From Gammaproteobacteria bacterium (GTDB lineage: Bacteria > Pseudomonadota > Gammaproteobacteria > Magnimaribacterales > Magnimaribacteraceae): a stretch of 13,695 nt of DNA. The notes under the pieces are model-generated. The model made no database searches. It was not told where the DNA came from and saw only the letters and a list, made by a program, of their open reading frames with translations. Shown here one piece after another: positions 1 to 6,490 of the stretch; the stretch's first letter is position 1, and every line of letters begins with the position of its first letter. The stretch covers positions 1-13,695 of the forward strand of contig DTSY01000028.1 in assembly GCA_012965075.1 (NCBI GenBank). Reading direction: 5' to 3'. Position numbers and translations under genes: made by a program.

Positions 1-375
1 TCCATCTTGATTTGTAGTTACGATTTCTAGATCAACTAGATTCTCTCCGTCCTCTTCTCTAATATCAGTAATCGTAGCAACACTTGTAAGAGTATCTCCT
101 GGCCAAACTTGGCTGGTGAATCTAACCCCATACTTTTTCAGAGTTCCATCACCAACGTAATTTGTAACCATCCTTCCTGTCATACCCATGGTTAACATTC
201 CATGAGCAAACACAGACGGATAACCAGCTAATTTTGTGGTGAATATCTCATCTGTGTGTAAAGGGTTGTAATCACCTGAGGCGCCAGCATATTGGACAAT
301 CTGAGTTCTTTTAAGATCTGCCACTAATTCTTCTGAGTGAGTATCGCCGACTTTGATTTCGCTTGCTTTTAACAT
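1..375 (-). CDS. MaoC-like (R)-specific enoyl-CoA hydratase/dehydratase, catalytic subunit (partial, C-terminus off the left edge)
   Basis: The 125 visible codons read as a single hot-dog MaoC dehydratase domain, a family that adds water to trans-2-enoyl thioesters (or removes it from 3-hydroxyacyl thioesters). The hydratase-2 motif is present as D35-Y-N37-P-L-H40, with the expected catalytic Asp and His. Downstream is the usual FAHGM block (residues 56-60) and a WPGDTL stretch (91-96) typical of the second half of the fold. No stop codon is reached before the window ends, so only the C-terminal end is missing. The start is well fixed: a TAAGGAG ribosome site sits 5 bases upstream and includes the stop codon of the preceding gene, only 9 bases away, implying translational coupling. 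The two genes probably encode a heteromer like mycobacterial HadA-HadB. The substrate cannot be told from sequence. Confidence 0.85.
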   Translation of the reverse strand, partial: MLKASEIKVGDTHSEELVADLKRTQIVQYAGASGDYNPLHTDEIFTTKLAGYPSVFAHGMLTMGMTGRMVTNYVGDGTLKKYGVRFTSQVWPGDTLTSVATITDIREEDGENLVDLEIVTTNQDG

Positions 376-380
376 ATTTA

Positions 381-387
381 CTCCTTA
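381..387 (-). promoter_or_regulatory. Ribosome binding site of the catalytic MaoC gene
   Basis: On the minus strand this reads TAAGGAG, ending 5 bases before the ATG at 375. Its TAA is the stop codon of the upstream MaoC gene, so a ribosome finishing that gene is already on the next start site. This is one of the few strong Shine-Dalgarno sequences in the window. Confidence 0.7.
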
Positions 388-888
388 ACTATCAACAGGT
401 CTTTCAGTTTGCACCCCAACACCCGTTGCAGTGATAACTAAATCCCCATCTTGGTTTCTATACTCTGTTACCGATTCACTGAATTTAAGTTTTCCGGCCC
501 TTTTGCTTTCTTTTTCCCAAGTATTTCCAGGCTTCGTAGTGGCACTAAGTATGTCTCCAGCTTTTAGGGGTAAATGATATTCGAAGTGTTGTTCTGCATG
601 CAGACCTCCGCCAGCACCACCTCCGCCACCGCCTCCAGAACTTGAAGGTTTTAGCCCGGTAGGTTCTTTCCCAGATCCAAACCAACCTTGACCGCCAGTT
701 TTTGGTCTTAGAAAGTAGTCAGGATCAAACTGAGCACTGGATTGAGCAAAAGTTGGAGGAGCAATGATCCCTTCACAACCTGACTCTGATTTATATTCTT
801 CATCGTAATAAATAGGATTATCATCACCTATTGATCTAGCAAACATCATGATATGACTTGCTTCTATTAAAAATTTATCTATTGCCAT
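385..888 (-). CDS. MaoC N-terminal-type (FAS1-like) dehydratase subunit with glycine-rich run
   Basis: A 167-residue single hot-dog protein of the 'MaoC dehydratase N-terminal domain' type, the class that includes mycobacterial HadA/HadC and pairs with a catalytic MaoC subunit. The residues corresponding to the D-x-N-P-x-H hydratase motif are D22-D-N24-P-I-Y27, so the catalytic His position holds Tyr. I infer that this is the substrate-binding, non-catalytic half of a heterodimer, with the gene immediately downstream (9-base gap) supplying catalysis. Residues 85-95 are almost pure glycine (one Ala), placed just before the conserved LHAEQHFEYH block (96-105), probably a flexible loop. The start has a good AGGAG site 7 bases upstream. 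The gene lies 57 bases after the kinase-like gene. Function of the pair is likely in fatty-acyl or other acyl-CoA metabolism; the precise substrate is unknown. Confidence 0.8.
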   Translation of the reverse strand: MAIDKFLIEASHIMMFARSIGDDNPIYYDEEYKSESGCEGIIAPPTFAQSSAQFDPDYFLRPKTGGQGWFGSGKEPTGLKPSSSGGGGGGGAGGGLHAEQHFEYHLPLKAGDILSATTKPGNTWEKESKRAGKLKFSESVTEYRNQDGDLVITATGVGVQTERPVDS

Positions 889-895
889 TCTTTTT

Positions 896-900
896 CTCCT
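896..900 (-). promoter_or_regulatory. Ribosome binding site of the MaoC N-terminal-type gene
   Basis: AGGAG on the minus strand, 7 bases before the ATG at 888, within an A-rich stretch. It supports the chosen start codon. Confidence 0.65.
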
Positions 901-945
901 TTCTTTATTTATATTTACTAGCTTAAACCAAAAAAAATTCTAAGT

Positions 946-2001
946 TTAGAGAAAGTTTTCTTCTATAAGCTTCCAAGCACTTTCGGCTAGAGGTCGAACT
1001 CTTGCAGCCATGCCTTTAGCATGTTTACTTGCTGCTGTCCCATCTCTAACCCGGCCCATGATGCCCTGAAGTATTCCTGCAGACTTGAAAAGGTTATAGG
1101 CCATATAAAGCTCCCACTCCTCTTTTAGATCAGACCCTGTCTTGTCACAATACATAGCTACATATTCTTCTTCATTGGGTATCCCAGTTTCTTTACAATA
1201 TTCTTGATCTGCTAAATGAGGATTCTGTCTGTACTGCATACAGTGATAACTGAAATCTGCACATGGATCACCTAAAGTAGACAATTCCCAGTCTAATATT
1301 GCTATGACCTCTGGTTTATCAGCGTGCATCATTAGATTTGATAGGCTGAAATCTCCATGCACAATCCTTAGAGGTTTATCGGAAGGTAGGTTACTAGGAA
1401 GCCAATCAATCAGCTTGTCCATTTCAGGGATCTTTTCTGTCTCAGAGTCAATGTACTGCTTTGACCAGATTGATACTTGTCTTCCTACATAGTTGCCAGG
1501 TTTTCCAAAACTTTCTAAATCTACTTCGAGTGGGTCCACTGAATGAAGCTTAGCTAATGTGCTATTCATAGAAGAATAAACACCCAAAGCTTCTTCCTTA
1601 GAAGAGTCTGCCATTGAAGGATCCCAAAGTACTCTGCCGTTCATAAATTCCATAAGATAAAAAGCTGTTCCAATTATTTCAGTGTCCTCGCATAAGGCAT
1701 AAGTTTTTGGAACGGGAACATCAGTGTTGTTTAAAGCTGTAATCACTCGGTATTCTCTTTCAACAGCATGTGCGGATTTAAGTAACTTCCCAGGTGGTTT
1801 TCTCCTTAAGACATAGGATTGGTTTCGGGCTTTTATTAAATAAGTTGGATTTGATTGTCCTCCCTTGAACTCTTCAATAGTAAGAGGACCCTCAAATCCC
1901 TCTACATTTTCTTCGATAAAATTAGTTAAAGATTCCTTATCAAATTGATGTTTATCTAAGACATCCATTGTTCCTATGTTCTCGTTCTCTTTAAAATCCA
2001 T
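946..2001 (-). CDS. Phosphotransferase family protein, ACAD10/LvaA-like acyl-CoA-associated kinase
   Basis: A 351-residue cytosolic kinase of the aminoglycoside-phosphotransferase/choline-kinase fold. Visible motifs in order: a nucleotide-binding loop KGGQSNPTYLI (47-57), a lysine-bearing strand near VLRRK (64-68), a Glu in VEREYRVI (80-87), the Brenner-type catalytic loop H215-G-D217-F-S-L-S-N222, and the metal-binding D237-W-E. The GxTxxLGDPCAD-like stretch at 239-249 is typical of the ACAD10/LvaA subgroup rather than antibiotic kinases. In that subgroup LvaA phosphorylates 4-hydroxyacyl-CoA so that it can be isomerised towards 3-hydroxyacyl-CoA; a similar role fits the adjoining MaoC hydratases, but is inference. 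The first ATG has no visible ribosome site; an internal ATG at 1966-1968 (residue 12) has AGGA a few bases upstream and could be the true start. Confidence 0.8.
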   Translation of the reverse strand: MDFKENENIGTMDVLDKHQFDKESLTNFIEENVEGFEGPLTIEEFKGGQSNPTYLIKARNQSYVLRRKPPGKLLKSAHAVEREYRVITALNNTDVPVPKTYALCEDTEIIGTAFYLMEFMNGRVLWDPSMADSSKEEALGVYSSMNSTLAKLHSVDPLEVDLESFGKPGNYVGRQVSIWSKQYIDSETEKIPEMDKLIDWLPSNLPSDKPLRIVHGDFSLSNLMMHADKPEVIAILDWELSTLGDPCADFSYHCMQYRQNPHLADQEYCKETGIPNEEEYVAMYCDKTGSDLKEEWELYMAYNLFKSAGILQGIMGRVRDGTAASKHAKGMAARVRPLAESAWKLIEENFL

Positions 2002-2081
2002 ATTTTTGTTTAAAACTTATTTAAGAAAGATAGTTAAAAGATAACTGAAAGTAAATTACTTTTTAATTGTAGTTCTAGAGC

Positions 2082-2816
2082 TTATAAGGAAGATCGTCCT
2101 CCGTCTACCTTTAGCACTTGTCCAGTCATATAAGTGGATTTATATAGAAGATAGGCAGCAGCAGCTATATCTTCTGGGTGACCAATTCTACCTAGAATGG
2201 TTTTATTGATAATTTGTTCTCTTATTTCCTTGTCTGCATGATCTTCTTCTGGCCAAAGAATAATGCCTGGTGCAATCGCATTCACTCTAATTTTTGGCGC
2301 AAGCTCTTTGGCAAGAGACTTAGTTAAAGATTCCAAGGCTGCCTTAGCTGCACAATAGAGACTATATTGAGGGATACCTGAACTTACTTCAGAATCTGAA
2401 ATATTAATCACACATCCATTAGAACTTTCTAACATTGGTTTAAAGGCTTGGACTAGAAATAAGGGAATGGTTGCATTTGTATCTAACAGACTAGACCACT
2501 GTTCTTTTGTAGCCGTCTCAATGGGCGTGGAAAAGAACCCAGAAGCATTATTAATCAAAACATCTAATGCCTCAGTGCTATTTACAATTTCTTTTATCGC
2601 TTTATTGATAGAGATTTCGTCAGAGAAATCTGCCTGTACTGTAATACATGAGTCTTTTCTCTTAGATAAAAAGTCATTTTTAAGACTTTCCGCTTCTTCC
2701 ATTGAACTATTAAAATGCAGAATCACTTTGAACCCCATTTTGTGAAAGTATCTGGCTATATTGGCACCAATCCGTTTACTGCCTCCAGTTATAAGAACAA
2801 CCTTTTCTTTATCCAT
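2082..2816 (-). CDS. Pteridine reductase (short-chain dehydrogenase, PTR1/FolM-like)
   Basis: A 244-residue NAD(P)H-dependent short-chain dehydrogenase. The cofactor loop is TGGSKRIG (10-17), whose basic residues favour NADPH, followed by NNAS (89-92). The active site has Y154 and K158 of the YxxxK motif, with Asp141 thirteen residues before the Tyr where most SDRs have Ser. The same Asp-Tyr-Lys spacing is known in Leishmania PTR1 (D181/Y194/K198). The VNAIAPGIILWPE block (178-190) is also typical of bacterial pteridine reductases. Such enzymes reduce dihydropterins, and some contribute to tetrahydrofolate or tetrahydromonapterin supply. The start ATG lies inside the end of cca (8-base overlap), so it is co-translated with it; cca in Pseudomonas is likewise followed by folate genes. 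FabG-like 3-ketoacyl reductase is the alternative, less likely because of the Asp and the LWPE block. Confidence 0.82.
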   Translation of the reverse strand: MDKEKVVLITGGSKRIGANIARYFHKMGFKVILHFNSSMEEAESLKNDFLSKRKDSCITVQADFSDEISINKAIKEIVNSTEALDVLINNASGFFSTPIETATKEQWSSLLDTNATIPLFLVQAFKPMLESSNGCVINISDSEVSSGIPQYSLYCAAKAALESLTKSLAKELAPKIRVNAIAPGIILWPEEDHADKEIREQIINKTILGRIGHPEDIAAAAYLLYKSTYMTGQVLKVDGGRSSL

Positions 2817-3891
2817 TTTTCTTTAACATTCCGTCAATAATTTTTAAGCGTTGCTGCCTTAAATCTTCACTAATTTCTTTACCTTTCAGTACCAAAGAAG
2901 AAGGCCTCACTACACCTAATTCTTTACTTATTGCTTCCCAAGAAACCTGAGAGCTTGAAACTAATCCGTTACCAGACTCCAAAATTCTTATAGCCTTGTT
3001 AAAACGTTTATTTCTTCTTAATGCATCTACTTCTTCGATAAGATCTAACACTTCATAGCTTTTCACATCAGATTGATGACTGGTGTTAAATTGAATTAAC
3101 TTTTCAAAAACTCGACTCAAGTCTTGTATTTTTTTAGGCACTCCGAATGCAGCGTTTAGACCATCTAAATTGCAATCGGAATTTGCAGCTAAGGAAGCCC
3201 ATCTTAATTCAGGCTCAGGAATCTTAGACGCAATGTTTTTGAACAGCTCAAGGTCAATTTTTGCAGGTTTCTCTAATTTAAAGATAGCTTCTGATTCAAT
3301 AAGAACCTTGAAGTACTCTTCAGGATTTTTTTCTTTAAGTGCTTTATAAGTTTCTTGCCATATTCTTTCTTTGGGAAGAGATTCCAGTTCACCGGAAGCA
3401 GATAAATCTTTCATTGTTTCCATGGTTTTTTTATCAACAGAGAAGTCTAGATGTTTTAATTTAGCAGAAAATCTCGCTACCCTCAGAACCCTTAATGGGT
3501 CTTCTTTAAATGCATCTGACACTTGTCTTAAGATTTTGTTTTTTAAATCCTTTTGGCCATCAAAAGGGTCAATGAGATCTCCTTCTCTAGTTTTGGCTAT
3601 AGCATTAATTGTTAAATCTCTTCTTTTTAAGTCTTCTTCTAAAGTAACGTTAGTTTTGGTATTAAATGAAAAGCCCTTGTGTCCAGTGCCAGATTTTCTC
3701 TCTGTTCTTGCCAAAGCATATTCTTCTTTAGTATCTGGATGAATAAAAACTGGAAAATCTGAACCGACTTGTTTATAACCCAATTCAATCATAGCTTGCG
3801 GGGTGGCCCCAACAACTACCCAGTCTCTTTCTTTTACTTCTATGTCCAGCAAAGTATCTCTTACTGCACCTCCTACAAGATAGATTTCCAT
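2809..3891 (-). CDS. cca: CCA tRNA nucleotidyltransferase, short form lacking the HD motif
   Basis: Adds or repairs the 3'-terminal CCA of tRNAs using CTP and ATP. The 360 residues closely follow E. coli Cca in the catalytic half: GGAVRD (7-12), E21-R-D23 at the metal-binding DxD site, the EEYALARTERKSG block (56-68), KRRDLTINA (89-97), and EDPLRVLRVARF (130-141), which includes the nucleotide-selecting region. E. coli Cca is about 412 residues because it carries an HD phosphohydrolase domain; here the corresponding segment (around 235-300) has no HD motif and is shorter, while the C-terminal tail realigns. So nucleotidyl transfer is expected but the phosphatase/phosphodiesterase activities are not. 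The first metal ligand is Glu rather than Asp, a conservative change. The gene starts 5 bases after apaH and overlaps the pteridine reductase by 8 bases. Confidence 0.93.
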   Translation of the reverse strand: MEIYLVGGAVRDTLLDIEVKERDWVVVGATPQAMIELGYKQVGSDFPVFIHPDTKEEYALARTERKSGTGHKGFSFNTKTNVTLEEDLKRRDLTINAIAKTREGDLIDPFDGQKDLKNKILRQVSDAFKEDPLRVLRVARFSAKLKHLDFSVDKKTMETMKDLSASGELESLPKERIWQETYKALKEKNPEEYFKVLIESEAIFKLEKPAKIDLELFKNIASKIPEPELRWASLAANSDCNLDGLNAAFGVPKKIQDLSRVFEKLIQFNTSHQSDVKSYEVLDLIEEVDALRRNKRFNKAIRILESGNGLVSSSQVSWEAISKELGVVRPSSLVLKGKEISEDLRQQRLKIIDGMLKKNG

Positions 3892-3896
3892 TCTTA

Positions 3897-4733
3897 TTAA
3901 GTTATTCGATCATAGCTAAAGACTTTACTGTCTTCCAATCTATAAGCTGATAATTTATAACCCCAGACACAGCCAGTATCAATAGCAATAATTTTTTCAA
4001 TGTTTGTTTTACCGCCCAAGGCTGCCCAATGGCCGAAAATTAGGTGAAGGTTTTCGTTTTTAATGGTTAACGGATGATTAAACCAGGCGTTAAATCCTTT
4101 CGGTTTATCTGATTCTGTACCTTTAGTTTCAAGTTCTAATTCCCCATCAATTTTACAAAATCTCATCCTGGTTAGATAATTGGTGTTTAATCTCATTCGA
4201 TCTAAGCTATTTAAGTTTGGTTCACTTTTGTTTGGTAAGTTTCCATAAATATTACTTAAATAATCTCTATAAAGCTTGTCATCACTTAAAACCGCCTTTA
4301 TTTCTTGAGCAGCTTCCATCGCATCTTGCCAAGACCAATGCGGAGGTATGCCAGCATGGGTCATCAAATAAATCTTGTTACCGCCCTCACATTGTATGTT
4401 TTCGTAATAAAGTAAACTTTGATTCCTGAGCCATTTTTTGTATAAATTTAAATTTTCTGACTCTAACAGTTGCTTAAGCGTGTCTTTTTTAAAAGGTTTT
4501 CTTAGGTTTTCTGCAATTGCGAGGAAGTGCATATCGTGGTTACCAAGAACGACATTGCAAGAATCTTTAATTTTATAAATGAACTCAATAGTACGAAGAG
4601 AATCAGGCCCTCTGTTAATTAAATCCCCTACAAACCAAAGCTTATCTTGAGCAGGGTCGAAGTTTATTTCGTCTAAAAGTCCTTTTAGCTCAAAGAAGCA
4701 ACCTTGTACATCTCCAATAGCGTAGTTAGCCAT
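3897..4733 (-). CDS. apaH: Symmetrical bis(5'-nucleosyl)-tetraphosphatase (Ap4A hydrolase)
   Basis: Splits diadenosine tetraphosphate into two ADP, and related activity removes Np4-type caps from bacterial RNA. The 278 residues match E. coli ApaH (280) end to end. Calcineurin-like metallophosphatase motifs: G7-D-V-Q10-G-C, GDLINRGPDS (36-45), GNHDMH (64-69), THAGI with H126, GHWA (234-237) and IDTGC (251-255). Position 10, His in E. coli GDVHGC, is Gln here; I recall Gln in other gammaproteobacterial ApaH proteins too, so activity is still expected. The gene begins 4 bases after ksgA and ends 5 bases before cca, leaving no space for apaG, which separates ksgA and apaH in E. coli and Pseudomonas. 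No convincing ribosome site is seen beyond AGGA only 2 bases from the ATG, so translation probably depends on coupling. Confidence 0.95.
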   Translation of the reverse strand: MANYAIGDVQGCFFELKGLLDEINFDPAQDKLWFVGDLINRGPDSLRTIEFIYKIKDSCNVVLGNHDMHFLAIAENLRKPFKKDTLKQLLESENLNLYKKWLRNQSLLYYENIQCEGGNKIYLMTHAGIPPHWSWQDAMEAAQEIKAVLSDDKLYRDYLSNIYGNLPNKSEPNLNSLDRMRLNTNYLTRMRFCKIDGELELETKGTESDKPKGFNAWFNHPLTIKNENLHLIFGHWAALGGKTNIEKIIAIDTGCVWGYKLSAYRLEDSKVFSYDRIT

Positions 4734-4737
4734 GATC

Positions 4738-5514
4738 CTATTTCGGTAAATATTTAATAATTTTTAAAAAATCGTTGAGGCTTAAAGACTCTGGACGATC
4801 ATCTGGGTCAATACCTAAATCAATGAATTCATTAGGTTGTAGTATTTTTTTACAAGAAGTAGATATTTTCTTTCTTCTTTTCGAGAACATTAACCTTGTG
4901 AGTTCTTGAAGCCTTATGGCCTCTAGGGAGTTTATGTCTTTTTGAAGTTTCGGCTGGAATTTAATAAAGATACTGTCTACTGAAGGTTTGGGGGTAAAAC
5001 TTTCGGGTAAGATTTCAAATAAATCTTCACTATCAAACATATATTGGGTTAAAACACTAAGTCTACCGTAGGTTTTGTTTCCAGGCGGAGAGACTAATCT
5101 TTCCCCAAATTCCTTTTGGAACATATAGTGAATATCAAAAATGTGTTCTGCATTATTAAAAGTCCAAAGCATTATCTTGGAAGATAAGTTATAGGGTAAA
5201 TTTCCAATAACTCTAAACTTTGACTTATTTCTAGAGAGTTTATCCAAGTTTATCTTTAAGATACTGCCTTGGTGTATTGTTAAGTTAGTAGAGGAGGATT
5301 CTAATTTTCTCAAGCTCGAGATCAAGTCCTTATCTATTTCGACACCGTCTATCCTCTTAATTTTTGGCATTAACTTTTTGGTAAGAGCACCTCGACCAGA
5401 TCCTATTTCAAAAAATTGGTCTTGTTTCTTGGGGTTAACTGTTTCTAGTATTCGGTTGAGGATTAACTCATCAGTCAAAAAGTTCTGTCCTAAACTTTTC
5501 TTTGCTCTAACCAC
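4738..5514 (-). CDS. rsmA: 16S rRNA (adenine1518-N6/adenine1519-N6)-dimethyltransferase
   Basis: RsmA (KsgA) dimethylates the two adjacent adenines in the loop of helix 45 of 16S rRNA using S-adenosylmethionine, a late step and checkpoint in small-subunit assembly. Diagnostic stretches in 258 residues: KKSLGQNFL (5-13), the SAM-binding EIGSGRGALT (36-45), the acidic VEID (58-61), the catalytic GNLPYN (104-109) and FTPKPSVDS (173-181). The start is GTG at 5512-5514; it lies inside the 3' end of pdxA with an 8-base overlap that contains the pdxA TAG stop. The residues that follow (VRAKKSLGQNFL) match the family's N-terminus, so a later start would cut conserved sequence. It is part of the surA-pdxA-rsmA-apaH-cca chain. 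Confidence 0.95.
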   Translation of the reverse strand: MVRAKKSLGQNFLTDELILNRILETVNPKKQDQFFEIGSGRGALTKKLMPKIKRIDGVEIDKDLISSLRKLESSSTNLTIHQGSILKINLDKLSRNKSKFRVIGNLPYNLSSKIMLWTFNNAEHIFDIHYMFQKEFGERLVSPPGNKTYGRLSVLTQYMFDSEDLFEILPESFTPKPSVDSIFIKFQPKLQKDINSLEAIRLQELTRLMFSKRRKKISTSCKKILQPNEFIDLGIDPDDRPESLSLNDFLKIIKYLPK

Positions 5515-6490
5515 TCTGGTTTCTTGTTGCTAAATTAAAAGCTAAAGATGAAGCTTCCAAAAGGCTGTTTTCATCTACTTCTTTTTTCCCTGCCATATCA
5601 TATGCTGTGCCATGATCGACTGAAGTTCTAATGAAGGGCAAACCCAAAGTAATATTAACGGAATTACCAAAACCAACAGTTTTTAAAACAGGAAGGCCTT
5701 GGTCATGATACATAGCTAAGTAGGCATCTATGTTCTCTGAGTTTTTCCCTATAAAGGCTGTGTCAGCTGAAGCTGGCCCTATAAGATTAAGTCCTTTTGT
5801 TTTAAGGTATTCAATTGCTGGAGCAATAACCTCTTGATCTTCCTTGCCCAGGTATCCTCCATCTCCGGCATGAGGATTTAATCCTAAAACTTTAATACAA
5901 GGGTTACTACAACCCCACTTGTTTTGAAGGTCGTTATTCAAGATAGTTAAGCATTCACATAAGTGCTCATAAGTAATAAGTTTTGGCACTTCAGATAATG
6001 GCACATGTGTTGTTGCTAAGGCTATTTTTAAGTTATCGCAAGTTAACATCATTAAAACTTTAGAGGTATCAGAAATCTCAGCAAGAACCTCGGTATGACC
6101 AAAAAAACTTATCCCCGCTTTATTGATTAACTCTTTATTCAAAGGCCCGGTAACTAAAGCGTCAAATTCTTTGTTGAGAGTCAAGTTTGTGGCTTCCCGT
6201 AAAACCTTCATAAGGTAGTCTCCGTAACTAGGATCAGGTTTTCCAGGCTCCACTTTCATTTCAAGAGGGTAAGGTAAGATCCAAAAACTACTGTCATCTA
6301 AAGTTTCTTGACCTTTGAATTCTTTAACTTGTACATCTACTTCTAGATTTTGTGCTCTTTCTTGGAATAGATCCACGTCTCCAAATATAACAGGAGTAAA
6401 GTTTAAGTTTTTGTTTTGGCCAAAAGCCTTAATGCATATATCAGGGCCAATGCCTGCTGGGTCTCCTGGCGAGACAGCCAGTTTAATCAT
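5507..6490 (-). CDS. pdxA: 4-hydroxythreonine-4-phosphate dehydrogenase
   Basis: Catalyses NAD-dependent oxidation of 4-phosphohydroxy-L-threonine in the DXP-dependent pathway to pyridoxal 5'-phosphate (vitamin B6). Family motifs in 327 residues: SPGDPAGIGP (7-16), VTGPLNK (113-119), GHTE (131-134), ATTHVPL (159-165), GLNPHAGDGG (203-212), AMYHDQGL (259-266) and SVDHGTAYD (290-298). His162, His207 and His262 correspond to the metal-binding histidines known in E. coli PdxA, so the active site looks complete. Length equals the family norm. Its ATG overlaps the surA TGA stop as ATGA, and its own TAG stop overlaps the GTG of rsmA, so it sits in a translationally coupled chain as in E. coli and Pseudomonas. 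Confidence 0.96.
   Translation of the reverse strand: MIKLAVSPGDPAGIGPDICIKAFGQNKNLNFTPVIFGDVDLFQERAQNLEVDVQVKEFKGQETLDDSSFWILPYPLEMKVEPGKPDPSYGDYLMKVLREATNLTLNKEFDALVTGPLNKELINKAGISFFGHTEVLAEISDTSKVLMMLTCDNLKIALATTHVPLSEVPKLITYEHLCECLTILNNDLQNKWGCSNPCIKVLGLNPHAGDGGYLGKEDQEVIAPAIEYLKTKGLNLIGPASADTAFIGKNSENIDAYLAMYHDQGLPVLKTVGFGNSVNITLGLPFIRTSVDHGTAYDMAGKKEVDENSLLEASSLAFNLATRNQSG

Noticed and set aside
930..950. Inverted repeat TCTAA-AC-TTAGA followed on the minus strand by eight T, a possible terminator after the kinase gene
   Set aside because: The stem is 5 A/T-rich pairs with a 2-base loop, too weak for an intrinsic terminator, and the next gene follows on the same strand with its own ribosome site.
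946..2001. Aminoglycoside-resistance phosphotransferase
   Set aside because: The fold is shared, but the motifs around residues 215-249 and the acyl-CoA neighbours fit the ACAD10/LvaA subgroup; there is no sign of a mobile or resistance context.
2002..2081. Regulatory element or small gene in the 80-base gap between the reductase and the kinase
   Set aside because: The gap is A/T-rich with no clear -35/-10 pair, hairpin or reading frame. A promoter for the second minus-strand group is plausible there but cannot be placed.
2809..3891. cca as a pseudogene because of its short length
   Set aside because: The frame is open from start to stop, all nucleotidyltransferase motifs are present, and the C-terminal tail realigns with the family; only the HD segment is reduced.
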